In this document: positions 26,441-35,793 of the stretch, one piece after another | How positions within the stretch are numbered: the first letter of the stretch is position 1 | Layout: every line of letters starts with the position of its first letter | Source of the DNA: CAVRCT01 sp963719645 | GTDB lineage: Bacteria; Pseudomonadota; Gammaproteobacteria; DSM-16500 | Reading direction: 5' to 3' | NCBI GenBank assembly: GCA_963719645.1 | Contig: CAVRCT010000001.1 | Coordinates: forward strand, 62,001-126,000 | DNA: 64,000 nucleotides | Position numbers and translations under genes: made by a program | The notes under the pieces: generated by a model | The model's input: only the letters and a program-made list of their open reading frames with translations | Databases searched by the model: none | What the model was told of the DNA's origin: nothing

Positions 26441-27441
26441 CGACTATTTTTCCTTGGCAAGAAACTATTTGGCAATCAATTTGGCAGCGTTTTCAAGCAG
26501 AGCGTTTGCCGCATGCATTATTATTTTCGGGCAGAGAAGGAGTGGGCAAAATGCAATTTGCCCAGACACTCGCTGCGTCGTTGTTATGTAAAAATCCACA
26601 GCAAACCGGACACGCCTGTGGCCAATGTCAATCATGTCATTTATTGATTGCAGCATCACATCCTGATTTTATCCAAGTGATGCCAGAAGAAAAAAGCCAA
26701 ATCATTAAAATCGATCAAATCAGAGATGTCGTTGATTTTGTCAATGTCACAGCATTATTAGGCGGTTATCGGGTAATCGTAATCAATCCGGCTTCTGCAA
26801 TGAATCATTATGCCGCGAACGCATTGTTAAAAACGCTAGAAGAGCCAACCCCTAAGACACTTTTAATACTTGTGTGTGATCATGGTCGGCGACTTCCAGC
26901 GACTATTACCAGCCGTTGTCAACGCATCCATTTCCCTAAGCCGCCGCAAAATATGGCATTAGAATGGCTCGCTGCCCAGTGCTCCCGCACTGAGGCGAAA
27001 GCGATGACAAAAACTGATTATGAATTTGTCTTGCAACTAGCTGACGGTGCGCCCCTCAAAGCACAACGTTATTTTGAAAATGATGTGCTGAAGGTGAGGC
27101 AAGAAATCTATCAAGGCTTGTTTGATATCCTCGCAAAAAAAGCAGATCCACTCAAAACAGCAGCCACTTGGCAAGAACATCATTTGCAAACGGTAATGCA
27201 CTGGTTTTTGCTGTGGCTAAATGATTTATTACGTTGTAAAGTCACACAAGGTCAGGCGTCACTCATTAATAGCGATTTACACGCTCAGATGCAAGGTGTG
27301 ATGCAACGGATCTCAGTTGAAAAATTAATGGGATTCATTCCGTTGGCGCAACAAACCTACGCTCGCACACTGGGAACGCTGAATTTGAATCGCCAATTAT
27401 TATTGGAAGAAATTTTAATCGAGTATAGTTTATGTTTTTAG
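26437..27441 (+). CDS. holB: DNA polymerase III delta' subunit
   Basis: 334 aa clamp-loader subunit. GREGVGKMQFAQ is a P-loop relic in which the usual Thr/Ser after Lys is Met, in line with delta' not hydrolysing ATP. A zinc module follows (C…CGQCQSC), then NALLKTLEEP and the SRC motif in ITSRCQRI. It works in the clamp-loader with DnaX and delta to load the beta sliding clamp. It overlaps tatD by 10 bp. No pilZ gene follows holB. Confidence 0.93.
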   Translation: MTTIFPWQETIWQSIWQRFQAERLPHALLFSGREGVGKMQFAQTLAASLLCKNPQQTGHACGQCQSCHLLIAASHPDFIQVMPEEKSQIIKIDQIRDVVDFVNVTALLGGYRVIVINPASAMNHYAANALLKTLEEPTPKTLLILVCDHGRRLPATITSRCQRIHFPKPPQNMALEWLAAQCSRTEAKAMTKTDYEFVLQLADGAPLKAQRYFENDVLKVRQEIYQGLFDILAKKADPLKTAATWQEHHLQTVMHWFLLWLNDLLRCKVTQGQASLINSDLHAQMQGVMQRISVEKLMGFIPLAQQTYARTLGTLNLNRQLLLEEILIEYSLCF

Positions 27442-28208
27442 TGGACTCTCATTGTCATTTAGATCAATTGGATTTGACGGCTTACCAAGGTGATTTAACC
27501 AAGGCATTGCAATTTGCTGAAACGCAGGGCGTTAAACATTTTTTGTGTGTTTGTATCACATTAACTGATTTTGCGCCTATGCTGGAAAAAATTGCGCCCT
27601 ATGCGAATGTCAGCGCTTCGGTTGGATTGCATCCCAATGAAAAGAGTGATGAGGAGCCGAGTGTCGATACGTTAATTGCATTAGCCCAGGATGAGAAAAT
27701 CGTTGCAATCGGTGAAACCGGCTTGGATTATTTTCGCAGCGAAGGACAGTTAGATTGGCAACGCAATCGTTTCCGTGTGCATATACGAGCAGCCAAGCAA
27801 TTGGGTAAACCGTTAATTGTTCACTCGCGCGAAGCCAAAGCGGATACGATTGCTATTTTACGGGAAGAGCAGGCTGAATCAGTCGGTGGCGTCTTGCATT
27901 GTTTTACAGAAGATATGGCGATGGCGGAAGAGGCGTTAGAATTGAATTTTTATATTTCATTTTCAGGTATCGTGACGTTTAATAGCGCAAAACAAATTCA
28001 AGCAGTTGCTCAACAGATTCCATTGAGTAGAATGTTAATTGAGACAGATTCACCGTATTTGGCGCCAGTGCCTCATCGCGGCAAAACGAATGAACCGGCT
28101 TACGTTCGATATGTGGCAGAATTTATTGCGACCTTGCGCGGTATCGATGTCGCGGAGGTGGCAGCCGCCACAACGGAGAATTATTTTAAATTATTTAAAG
28201 TAAGGTAA
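27432..28208 (+). CDS. TatD family metal-dependent hydrolase
   Basis: 258 aa. Metal ligands in DSHCHLDQL, AIGETGLDYF, PLIVHSREA, VLHCFTE and IETDSPYLAP. E. coli TatD and YcfH are 3'-5' deoxyribonucleases. Position after tmk-holB matches YcfH. Confidence 0.92.
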   Translation: MFLVDSHCHLDQLDLTAYQGDLTKALQFAETQGVKHFLCVCITLTDFAPMLEKIAPYANVSASVGLHPNEKSDEEPSVDTLIALAQDEKIVAIGETGLDYFRSEGQLDWQRNRFRVHIRAAKQLGKPLIVHSREAKADTIAILREEQAESVGGVLHCFTEDMAMAEEALELNFYISFSGIVTFNSAKQIQAVAQQIPLSRMLIETDSPYLAPVPHRGKTNEPAYVRYVAEFIATLRGIDVAEVAAATTENYFKLFKVR

Positions 28209-28210
28209 TT

Positions 28211-29461
28211 ATGTTTCAACCTTTATGGTTATTTATAGGATTACGGTATACGCGCGCAAAGCGGCGTAATCATTTCATTTCATTTATTTCACTGATGTCG
28301 ATGCTCGGCATTGCATTGGGTGTGTTAGTGCTGATTACGGTGCTCTCGGTGATGAATGGATTTGATCGCGAAATTAAAAGTCGTGTTTTTACCATGGTGC
28401 CGCCGTTGACAGTGAGCAGTCTCGCTAATTTTGTCACGAATTGGCAAGAGGTGGAGACCATGTTAAAGAAATATCCCGATATTATCAACGTTGCACCATT
28501 TGTCAGTGCGGAAGTGTTAATTACTCACGATGGTGCGGTGCAACCTGCGTTGTTGGACGGTGTGTCACCCGCTGCTGAAAAAAATATTACCGCCGTCGCC
28601 GAGAAAATGGTGCAAGGAAATTTTATTCAATTACAGAATAGCTCGTTTGGTATTATCTTAGGTGAAGATTTAGCGAATCGATTAGATGCTATTGTTGGCG
28701 ATAAAGTGACAGTTGTCACGCCGCAAGTCTCGTTGACACCCGCTGGTGTGATTCCGCGTTTTAAACGATTTACGGTGGTGGGAATTTTCAAAGCGGGAAG
28801 TGGTTTTGGTTTTGATAGCAGCTTGGCTTATATTAATTTGCCCGATGCGCAGAAATTAATGCAATTGAATCACGCGGTGACAGGATTGCATGCGAGTCTT
28901 AAAAATGTTTATAACGCACCTAAAGTGGCTGAGCGAATTGATTTTGATTTAGGGCCGAGTGTGAAAACGTCCAATTGGACGGAGCAATTCGGTGCATTTT
29001 TTCATGCAGTCAGTTTAGAAAAAAATATGATGTTTTTAATTTTATTATTGATCGTGGCGGTGGCGGTGTTCAATTTGATTTGCACGTTGGTGATGGTGGT
29101 TAATGATAAAGAATCGGATATTGCAATTTTGCGCACCATTGGTGCGACGCCGGAAATGATTATGGGGATTTTTATCGCTCAAGGTGCCATCATAGGTATC
29201 ATTGGTACCGTGCTAGGAATTGTAGGGGGTATTGCATTGGCCTTGCATGTCACTGAAATTGTGAATTTGATTCAACATATCTTTCACGTAAGATTTCTTT
29301 CTTCCAGTGTGTATTTTGTGAATTATTTACCGTCTGAATTGCAGTGGTGGGATGTGATGCGAATTAGTTTAACTGCGTTAATCTTGAGTTTCCTTGCGAC
29401 TATTTATCCCGCTTGGCGTGCTGCGCGAATGGAACCGGTGGAGGCTTTGCGTTATGAGTAA
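28211..29461 (+). CDS. lolC: Lipoprotein-releasing ABC permease LolC/LolE
   Basis: 416 aa. N-terminal cytoplasmic start LWLFIGLRYTRAKRRNHFISFIS, one membrane helix, a ~220-residue periplasmic domain, then three helices (FtsX-type). With LolD it extracts outer-membrane lipoproteins from the inner membrane and passes them to LolA. No second permease gene is adjacent, so this may act as a homodimer (LolF-like), but another copy could lie elsewhere. Confidence 0.92.
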   Translation: MFQPLWLFIGLRYTRAKRRNHFISFISLMSMLGIALGVLVLITVLSVMNGFDREIKSRVFTMVPPLTVSSLANFVTNWQEVETMLKKYPDIINVAPFVSAEVLITHDGAVQPALLDGVSPAAEKNITAVAEKMVQGNFIQLQNSSFGIILGEDLANRLDAIVGDKVTVVTPQVSLTPAGVIPRFKRFTVVGIFKAGSGFGFDSSLAYINLPDAQKLMQLNHAVTGLHASLKNVYNAPKVAERIDFDLGPSVKTSNWTEQFGAFFHAVSLEKNMMFLILLLIVAVAVFNLICTLVMVVNDKESDIAILRTIGATPEMIMGIFIAQGAIIGIIGTVLGIVGGIALALHVTEIVNLIQHIFHVRFLSSSVYFVNYLPSELQWWDVMRISLTALILSFLATIYPAWRAARMEPVEALRYE

Positions 29462-30134
29462 TATCATTTCCTGTGAAGCGTTAGCAAAATCGTATCATGA
29501 TGGCGCGACACAAATTCATGTGTTGAACCATATTGATTTAACCGTGCGTCCAGGTGAATTGGTTGCGATTGTGGGTAATTCAGGATCGGGTAAAAGTACC
29601 TTATTGCATTTGTTAGCGGGCTTGGATAAACCGTCTGCTGGCAAGGTGCTGATTGGTGATAAGGTTATCAGTCGTTTATCAGAGCATGCTAAATGCCGTT
29701 TGCGGAATCATTATTTAGGATTTGTTTATCAATTTCATCATTTGTTACCCGAGTTTAGTGCATTAGAAAATGTGTGTATGCCATTGTTGATTCGTGGCAT
29801 GTCGCCTGATCAAATTGAAGAAAGAGCAAAAAAATTGTTAACCACGGTGGGATTGCAACATCGGGTTAAACATAAAATTGGCCAACTGTCTGGCGGAGAA
29901 AGACAGCGTGTGGCGATTGCACGCGCGTTAGTGACTGATCCGTTGTGTGTATTGGCGGATGAACCGACGGGTAACTTAGATAGCAAGAATGCGGAAAAAG
30001 TGTTGCAGTTATTTTTTAATTTACAACAATCATTGCAAACCAGTGTTGTGATGGTTACGCATGATATGAAGATTGCTCAACAAGCGAATCGAGTTTTTTT
30101 GCTGGAGAATGGGCAGTTGGAAGTGGTGAAGTGA
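29454..30134 (+). CDS. lolD: Lipoprotein-releasing ABC ATPase LolD
   Basis: 226 aa from MSNIISCEALAKSY, overlapping lolC by 8 bp. Walker A GNSGSGKSTLLH, signature LSGGERQRVAIARA and Walker B LADEPTGNLD are intact. It powers the Lol permease. An in-frame start further upstream (29394) would lie inside lolC and adds no family-like sequence. Confidence 0.95.
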   Translation: MSNIISCEALAKSYHDGATQIHVLNHIDLTVRPGELVAIVGNSGSGKSTLLHLLAGLDKPSAGKVLIGDKVISRLSEHAKCRLRNHYLGFVYQFHHLLPEFSALENVCMPLLIRGMSPDQIEERAKKLLTTVGLQHRVKHKIGQLSGGERQRVAIARALVTDPLCVLADEPTGNLDSKNAEKVLQLFFNLQQSLQTSVVMVTHDMKIAQQANRVFLLENGQLEVVK

Positions 30135-30220
30135 TTTGTAAGTGTTCCCAAAGAACTTCGATGTAAGCGGTTGATTTTTTGTAACTGCCCCCATGGGTAT
30201 TTACAGAGAAAAATTTAAAT

Positions 30221-30620
30221 CTTTTTATACAAATCCCCCTTGTTCCCCCTTTTTCAAAGGGCGTTGTTGCGTAATTCAAAATATTGCTTAGAACGCCTTC
30301 CCCCTGACTTAAGTATCTACATAAGCCTCCGCTGTGTCGTCCTGAAAAATATGACGTCAACGTGTTTTAACCGTAGCGACGGTACTCGCACGGAATATTT
30401 ATTCAGGATCCACTTGAGTATCATCGATCCATATACATTCAGGAATGAGTTCTTCGTTCGTGGATCCTGAATAAATCTTACGCGCTACTACGATAACTGC
30501 GGTCAAATGATTTGGGCGTAAGATTTTTCAGGACGACACAGCGGAGGCTTATGTAGATACTTAAGTTCCCCCTGAAGGGGAAGGCGTTCCAAGCACTTCT
30601 GTGAATTACGCAACAACGCC
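30221..30620. mobile_element. Truncated element C followed by nested E[F[A]]
   Basis: This explains the gap 30135-30670. One C arm (TTTTTATACAAATCCCCC… to CCCCCTTTTTCAAA) ends at 30259 where E begins (GGCGTTGTTGCGTAATTCA); the inverse E end TGAATTACGCAACAACGCC finishes at 30620 and no second C arm follows. Inside E lies F (about 30286-30593; GCTTAGAACGCCTTCCCC … GGGGAAGGCGTTCC) and inside F an A element. Confidence 0.85.
30307..30566. mobile_element. Palindromic element A, copy 3
   Basis: 260 bp, ends ACTTAAGTATCTACATAAGC and its inverse, then TGTCGTCCTGAAAAAT / ATTTTTCAGGACGACA and inner GGATCCAC / GTGGATCC. It is flanked by a direct repeat TCCCCCTG (8 bp, or 9 bp with the adjacent T), consistent with insertion into F. 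Its core is inverted relative to copies 1 and 2 and its outermost ends differ from theirs. Confidence 0.82.
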
Positions 30621-30670
30621 GTTTTAAATTCGTATCTAACTCTCCAAAAAACCATTCAAACAGGATAACT

Positions 30671-32944
30671 ATGCGCACGTGGACTCTCATTTTTTTACTG
30701 GGAATTTTATCACTTCTCTGTTGCAACACACTCCCATCTCTCATCACTGTTATTCCAGCGGTGTTAGCAGGTGTTTTCTTCGCGCGGCTACGCACAAGAT
30801 TCAAGTTACTGGCTACTTTCTTTTTCGGTTATGCCTGGGTGCTAGCCTATACTTATCACATTAATGCATGGATACTGCCGCATGAATTAGAAGGTAAATC
30901 AATTTGGCTGCAAGGAAGTATTGCCTCGATTCCCGAAAAAGTAGATCATGGTACAAATTTTGTTGTAGCAGTGAACCACCTGCAATCAAAATCCATTCAT
31001 GCCAGAATTAAATTAACGTCTCAAGAAGACAATTTGCGTGCCGGTGATGAATGGCGCTGGCTTGTGCATTTGAAACAAGTGCATGGATTGATGAATCCAG
31101 GTGGGTTTGATTACGAAGCGATTGCTTGGCAGAATGGCATTCGAGCAAGTGGTTATGTGGTTAAATCCAGTCAAGGAGTTTTCGTTGCGCATCATCCTTA
31201 CCAATATTTTCTCACGCGCATTCGACAAGCCTTGAAAGAAAAAATTGCGGCAACCTTGCCACTCAGTAATACATCACCTTGGATCACCGCACTTGCACTG
31301 GGAGAGCGTGAAAATATCCAACCTGAAAATTGGCAAGTATTACGCAATACAGGCACAAATCATTTAATGGCTATTGCGGGATTGCACATTGGGTTTCTAT
31401 CGAGTTTTATTTATTTTATGGTCAGTTGGTGTTGGAAACGCAAAGAGAAGTGGTTGTTAAAATTACCCGCGCAACATGCAGGTGCAATTGCAGCATTTTG
31501 CATGACACTGATTTACAGTGCATTAGCCGGATTTTCATTGCCGACGCAGCGTGCTTGTTGGATGATTTCTACGGCGTTGCTAATGATTATTTTACGCAGA
31601 CGAATTTTATCTTGGCAGGCGTTTTGCATTGCATTACTGGCGGTATTAGTCTGGAATCCGCTCAGTGTGTTAAGTGATAGCTTCTGGTTATCGTTTGGTT
31701 CGGTCGCAATTATTATTTACGGTGTCAGTGGACGATTAAGTGCAGGCAGTGTGCTCTGGAAGATAGGACGCTTGCAATGGGTTGTTTCACTGGGATTGAT
31801 CCCACTCGGCATCTGGCTTTTTCATGAATGCTCATGGGTGGCATTGTTAGCGAACGCAATTGCCATTCCTTGCGTGGGTTTTCTCATCGTGCCGTTGACA
31901 TTGTTAGGGTGTTTTTTCTTACTGTTTTCAGCAAAACTCGGCGGCTTTCTCTTGTTGTGTGCGGATCGTGTGTTAAGTCTCTTGTGGATTATTTTGGCGT
32001 ATTTAGCCCATTTACCGTGGGCAACCTGGTATCAAACCATTCCTGTTGTTTGGATACTCTGTGCAGCGTGTGTCGGTATTCTGTTACTTTTATTGCCGAA
32101 AGGATTGCCCGGCAAAGGATTTGGTTTAATTGCGTTAGCGCCGCTGTTTTTTTATCAAGTGCCGCAGCCAAAAACAGGTGAAGTTTTTTTTACCTTGTTA
32201 GATGTCGGACAAGGTTTAGCAAGCGTTGTGCAAACTGCACATCATGTTTTAATTTTTGATACCGGTGCAAAATTCAGTGCTAATTATGATATGGGTGACA
32301 GTGTGGTGGTTCCCTTTCTGCGTGCTAAGAATATGCAGAAGGTAGATATGTTAGTGATTAGTCATGGTGATAATGATCATATGGGTGGAGCGCGTGCTAT
32401 TTTACAGGCTTTTCCTGTGCAAGAAATCAAAACCAGTGTGCCAGAGAAATTATCACCTTATTCGGCTAATCATTGTTTAGCAGGACAACGTTGGCAATGG
32501 GATGGCGTGCAATTTGAATTTATGTATCCTTTCTTATCTACGTTAGAGTTAGGTAATGATAGTTCGTGCGTGTTAAAAATTACGAATGGATTTCAGCAAC
32601 GAATTTTATTAACGGGTGACATTGAAAAATTTGCTGAGAAAAATTTAGTGGAATCGGATAAAGCGAATTTAGCCGCGACGATTTTGGTGGCGCCGCATCA
32701 TGGCAGTAAAACATCCGACTTGGATGCGTTTATTGATGCTGTTCACCCTGAGATTGTCTTGTTCGCTGTGGGTTATCGAAATCGTTTTCATTTTCCGCAT
32801 CCGCGGGTAGTTGAGAAGTATCGAGTGCGCCACGTTGATTTTTTTGCAACAGATGAGAGCGGTGCGATTTTATTTGATTTAGTCGGTGAGGGTACAACGC
32901 CATACTTGTATCGAATAAAGCATCGACACTTTTGGAATGCGTAG
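30671..32944 (+). CDS. comEC: DNA uptake protein ComEC/Rec2
   Basis: 757 aa. An N-terminal membrane pair and OB-like domain (about residues 50-170), a competence domain with multiple helices (GTNHLMAIAGLHIGFLS; AGFSLPTQRACWM), and a C-terminal metallo-beta-lactamase domain with SHGDNDHMGG and VAPHHGSKTSD. It forms the inner-membrane channel for single-stranded DNA in natural transformation, which suggests the organism is or was naturally competent. AGGATAAC precedes the ATG. Confidence 0.92.
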   Translation: MRTWTLIFLLGILSLLCCNTLPSLITVIPAVLAGVFFARLRTRFKLLATFFFGYAWVLAYTYHINAWILPHELEGKSIWLQGSIASIPEKVDHGTNFVVAVNHLQSKSIHARIKLTSQEDNLRAGDEWRWLVHLKQVHGLMNPGGFDYEAIAWQNGIRASGYVVKSSQGVFVAHHPYQYFLTRIRQALKEKIAATLPLSNTSPWITALALGERENIQPENWQVLRNTGTNHLMAIAGLHIGFLSSFIYFMVSWCWKRKEKWLLKLPAQHAGAIAAFCMTLIYSALAGFSLPTQRACWMISTALLMIILRRRILSWQAFCIALLAVLVWNPLSVLSDSFWLSFGSVAIIIYGVSGRLSAGSVLWKIGRLQWVVSLGLIPLGIWLFHECSWVALLANAIAIPCVGFLIVPLTLLGCFFLLFSAKLGGFLLLCADRVLSLLWIILAYLAHLPWATWYQTIPVVWILCAACVGILLLLLPKGLPGKGFGLIALAPLFFYQVPQPKTGEVFFTLLDVGQGLASVVQTAHHVLIFDTGAKFSANYDMGDSVVVPFLRAKNMQKVDMLVISHGDNDHMGGARAILQAFPVQEIKTSVPEKLSPYSANHCLAGQRWQWDGVQFEFMYPFLSTLELGNDSSCVLKITNGFQQRILLTGDIEKFAEKNLVESDKANLAATILVAPHHGSKTSDLDAFIDAVHPEIVLFAVGYRNRFHFPHPRVVEKYRVRHVDFFATDESGAILFDLVGEGTTPYLYRIKHRHFWNA

Positions 32945-32966
32945 ACCAGTTGTACCTCAGCTATGA

Positions 32967-34187
32967 CTACTTTCTTTCATCACGCTTAGTTTTTTTCGGC
33001 CGTCGATTTCTTGACTGAAAAGGTTTCTGCGTCGCAACATCCATTAATTTGCGGGCAGGAGGTGTTGCTTGATAATTAAAATCAGCAAATTTAAATTGTT
33101 CTATTTGCTTGCCTAAGGTGCGCTCGATTGCACGCACTTGTGCTTTGTCATCATCAACGATGAAAGTAAATGCTTCACCTTCTTTCGCAGCACGACCGGT
33201 TCGACCAATTCGATGAATGTACGCTTCAACGGTGGAAGGCATATCATAGTTAATAACATGAGAAACTGTTGTCACATCGATTCCGCGAGAGACTATATCC
33301 GTCGCCACTAAAATTTGCAGACTGCCATCGCGAAAACCATTCATCGCACTTTGTCGTCTATTTTGCGATAAATTTCCTTGCAGCGATGTTGCGCGAAATC
33401 CTAATTTTTCCAGTCGCAATGCTATTTTTTTTGCCGTGTGTTTTGTACGGGTAAAAACAAGCACTGATTCTTTGTCAATCTGATGCAACACATGAATCAA
33501 TAAATCTGCTTTGAGATGTTGTGAGACAGGAAGCAATAATTGTTTAACGGTTGCCGCGGGTGCTGTGTGACCCACTTGAATTTTTATAGGATCACGGAGA
33601 GCTTCATGCGCCAGCTTGTGAATTTCTTCCGGCATGGTCGCTGAAAAAAGTAGCGTTTGCCGATTCTGGGGCAAATGACGCAAAATTCTGCGGATGTCCG
33701 GTAAAAATCCCATATCAAACATATGATCAGCTTCATCCAACACGAGCACTTCCAGTTTTGCTAAATTCAAGGTGCCTTGTTTTAAGTGATCTAATATACG
33801 TCCTGGACAGCCAACAATAATATCAACACCACCTTTTAATTTTTCAATTTGGGGATTGATGTTAACACCGCCATACATTGTCATGCTGCGCAGTGTGGTA
33901 TTTTTAGAATATTGCTCGATGGCTTCAAAAATTTGCTGCGCTAACTCGCGGGTAGGGGCAATGATCAGTGCGCGTGCACCTGAACGCCTCCTTTCTCGCA
34001 AACGTTGCAAAATAGGTAATGCAAAAGCAGCCGTTTTGCCGGTGCCTGTTTGTGCTAAACCCATCACATCTTTGCCTGCTAAGATGGCAGGAATACTTTG
34101 GGTTTGAATCGGTGTTGGCTGGGTATAACCGAGAGTGTTTATATTTGCTAAAAGAACTGGGTCGAGATTAAAAGAATTGAAAGTCAC
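32967..34187 (-). CDS. DEAD-box RNA helicase, RhlE-like
   Basis: 406 aa, GTG start giving MTFNSFNLDPVLLANINTLG; the Q-motif GYTQPTPIQ follows. AQTGTGKTAAF, PTRELAQQ, DEADHMFDMGF, SATMPEEI, RGIDV and HRIGRTGRA cover the helicase motifs. The C-terminus is short and basic (RNRRPKKTKRDERK). RhlE-type helicases act in ribosome assembly and RNA decay. It converges on comEC with 22 bp between. Confidence 0.9.
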   Translation of the reverse strand: MTFNSFNLDPVLLANINTLGYTQPTPIQTQSIPAILAGKDVMGLAQTGTGKTAAFALPILQRLRERRRSGARALIIAPTRELAQQIFEAIEQYSKNTTLRSMTMYGGVNINPQIEKLKGGVDIIVGCPGRILDHLKQGTLNLAKLEVLVLDEADHMFDMGFLPDIRRILRHLPQNRQTLLFSATMPEEIHKLAHEALRDPIKIQVGHTAPAATVKQLLLPVSQHLKADLLIHVLHQIDKESVLVFTRTKHTAKKIALRLEKLGFRATSLQGNLSQNRRQSAMNGFRDGSLQILVATDIVSRGIDVTTVSHVINYDMPSTVEAYIHRIGRTGRAAKEGEAFTFIVDDDKAQVRAIERTLGKQIEQFKFADFNYQATPPARKLMDVATQKPFQSRNRRPKKTKRDERK

Positions 34188-34298
34188 TGATGTTCCGTCT
34201 TATGTTTAAAGTAAAATGAATGTGCATTGTATCACATGGACGACATCTTGCGGGTGAAAAATTAATCCTTGTTAAATCATCGAATAAGAGCTTCTTCT

Positions 34299-34608
34299 TT
34301 TTATACAAATCCCCCTTGTTCCCAATGGCACTAGCTTAAGAACTGTCGTCCCGGAATTTACTGGCGCTTAATGAGCGCTTTTTGCGAATTTAGCGCCAGT
34401 TAATGTCCGGGATCCATTTTGCTTAAAGCATATAAGTTAAAAGCAAGAGGGCGATAAATTGAAGATGGATCCCGGACATTAAGTAGCTCTAAACGAGCAA
34501 AAGGCGCTCGTTAAGAGCTACTAAATTCCGGGACGACAGTTCTTAAGCTAGTGCCATTGCCCCTTGTTCCCCCTTTGAAAAAGGGGGAACAAGGGGGATT
34601 TGTATAAA
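34299..34608. mobile_element. Element C, copy 3 (short), interrupted by B
   Basis: This accounts for most of the gap 34188-34655. Ends TTTTTATACAAATCCCCC and GGGGGATTTGTATAAAAA. The central GGGAGACC… section of C is missing, leaving CCCCCTTTGAAAAAGGGGG as the inner palindrome. The left arm is split by B at 34323. Confidence 0.85.
34323..34559. mobile_element. Element B, copy 2 (237 bp)
   Basis: Same length, orientation and apparently sequence as the copy at 17527. Direct repeats CCCCTTGTTCC at 34312-34322 and 34560-34570 flank it. Confidence 0.88.
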
Positions 34609-34655
34609 AAAATTTAAATTTTTCTCTCGCAGCTCGGATGATTTATTCGGATGCT

Positions 34656-35351
34656 TTACCGAGATTGTCGCGCTGACGCTGCGAGCGTATTTTGCATTTC
34701 AATCTTGTTCTCAGCCGTATTTTTGGTCGGACAACAACAGCAAAAAAATCGAAAAAGCTGTTGGTTTAGTGTTTTTTTAGGTTGGTTGACAGGGGTAATC
34801 AGTTTTTCGCTAGACGAATGTGTCTCTGATTTTTTTTCCTCGGGATTATTTGTCGATACTTCTCGTTGATACGTCGGAGGACGATCCCCTATGGAGCGTG
34901 CAGCGGGTGCTAATTGTGCGGCATCATAATCAGGGGGTGATACTTGTTTTTCATTCGACGCGAGCTTCTCATCCGACTCGAGTTTTAAAGGGCTACTTGG
35001 ATCTGATAAAAATTCATTAATAACACGTTCAGCTTTGACTTCAGCTTGTTCCGCTTTTTTTTCATGAGCCGCTAAAATATTTTCATGTTCTTTAATCGTG
35101 GCTAGGCGTGACTGCGTTTCTACGAGTTGTTTTGCGCGTTCTTTTTCAGTCTTTTTAGCAGGTCGATTGGTAAGATAGGTGTTAGCAGCCGCAATAGCAG
35201 CACGATAATTCTCTGTCGTTTCTTTGTCTTGAGATTGCTCAAATGCAGTTCGACGCATCACCAGGTCGTTTTTTTTATTAACCCAATTTTCTTTGGTGCC
35301 GTGCGTGAATGATTTGAAGGCTGCTTTTGTATTAAGTCTAAAACTTTTCAT
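34656..35351 (-). CDS. Hypothetical protein with C-terminal Cys cluster, 231 aa
   Basis: Not recognised. The first ~60 residues are basic, residues ~60-125 are Ala/Glu/Lys-rich and likely form coiled-coil helix (EHENILAAHEKKAEQAEVKAE), and ~125-190 is polar and disordered. A basic/aromatic run with four adjacent cysteines, QLFRFFCCCCPTKN, lies near residues 198-212. There is no signal peptide or helix of membrane length. The cluster resembles host palmitoylation sites used by some intracellular-bacterial effectors, which is only a hypothesis. It has its own promoter at 35386-35413. The opposite strand is open over short stretches only. Confidence 0.65.
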   Translation of the reverse strand: MKSFRLNTKAAFKSFTHGTKENWVNKKNDLVMRRTAFEQSQDKETTENYRAAIAAANTYLTNRPAKKTEKERAKQLVETQSRLATIKEHENILAAHEKKAEQAEVKAERVINEFLSDPSSPLKLESDEKLASNEKQVSPPDYDAAQLAPAARSIGDRPPTYQREVSTNNPEEKKSETHSSSEKLITPVNQPKKTLNQQLFRFFCCCCPTKNTAENKIEMQNTLAASARQSR

Positions 35352-35385
35352 TGGATAGTTTCTCGCTTTTTAAATTCAAAAAACG

Positions 35386-35413
35386 ATTATATACCAAAGC
35401 AAAAACTTGTCAT
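35386..35413 (-). promoter_or_regulatory. Promoter of the Cys-cluster gene
   Basis: On the minus strand ATGACA, a 16-bp spacer and TATAAT, 35 bp before the start codon. The -35 overlaps the stop region of the upstream response regulator gene. No PmrA-type repeat is present here. Confidence 0.6.
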
Positions 35414-35793
35414 CTTGTCGTATTGCTACCATGCACCAATAAATCAATTGCCATCAACAAGGCGGCATTATCAATTGGTTTTTCAAATGAAACGGTCGCG
35501 CCTAACGATTCTGATAAATCCAAGTAGCCAGTCGGATCTAATCGACCGCCGCCCGAGATGGCAATAATTTCCATCTGCGGATGCTTGTTTTTCACCTCGG
35601 AAATCAAGGTAATGCCGCTTTTTTTCGGCATGATGATATCAGTGACCATGACATCTGGTTTTATCGTTTTTAACAATTCGGTGGCTTCATCGCCATTGGT
35701 GGCGCTCAATACTTCGTGATCTGCACGCGTTAAAACTTGCGCTAACATATCACGGACTAAATCATCATCCTCAACTAATAAAATCTTTGCCAT
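35410..35793 (-). CDS. Single-domain response regulator (CheY-like)
   Basis: 127 aa from MAKILLVEDDDLVRDML, preceded by GGAGA at normal distance; an in-frame start 8 codons earlier lacks this. Receiver residues: EDDD, phospho-acceptor Asp in MVTDIIMPKKSG, Ser/Thr switch in AISGGG, and Lys in FEKPID. There is no output domain, so it acts by protein contact or phosphotransfer. It overlaps the kinase gene by 23 bp and is its likely partner. Confidence 0.9.
   Translation of the reverse strand: MAKILLVEDDDLVRDMLAQVLTRADHEVLSATNGDEATELLKTIKPDVMVTDIIMPKKSGITLISEVKNKHPQMEIIAISGGGRLDPTGYLDLSESLGATVSFEKPIDNAALLMAIDLLVHGSNTTR

Noticed and set aside
26437..27441. A stand-alone pilZ gene after holB, as in pseudomonads
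   Set aside because: tatD follows holB directly; the only PilZ-like sequence found is inside the NRPS-like protein.
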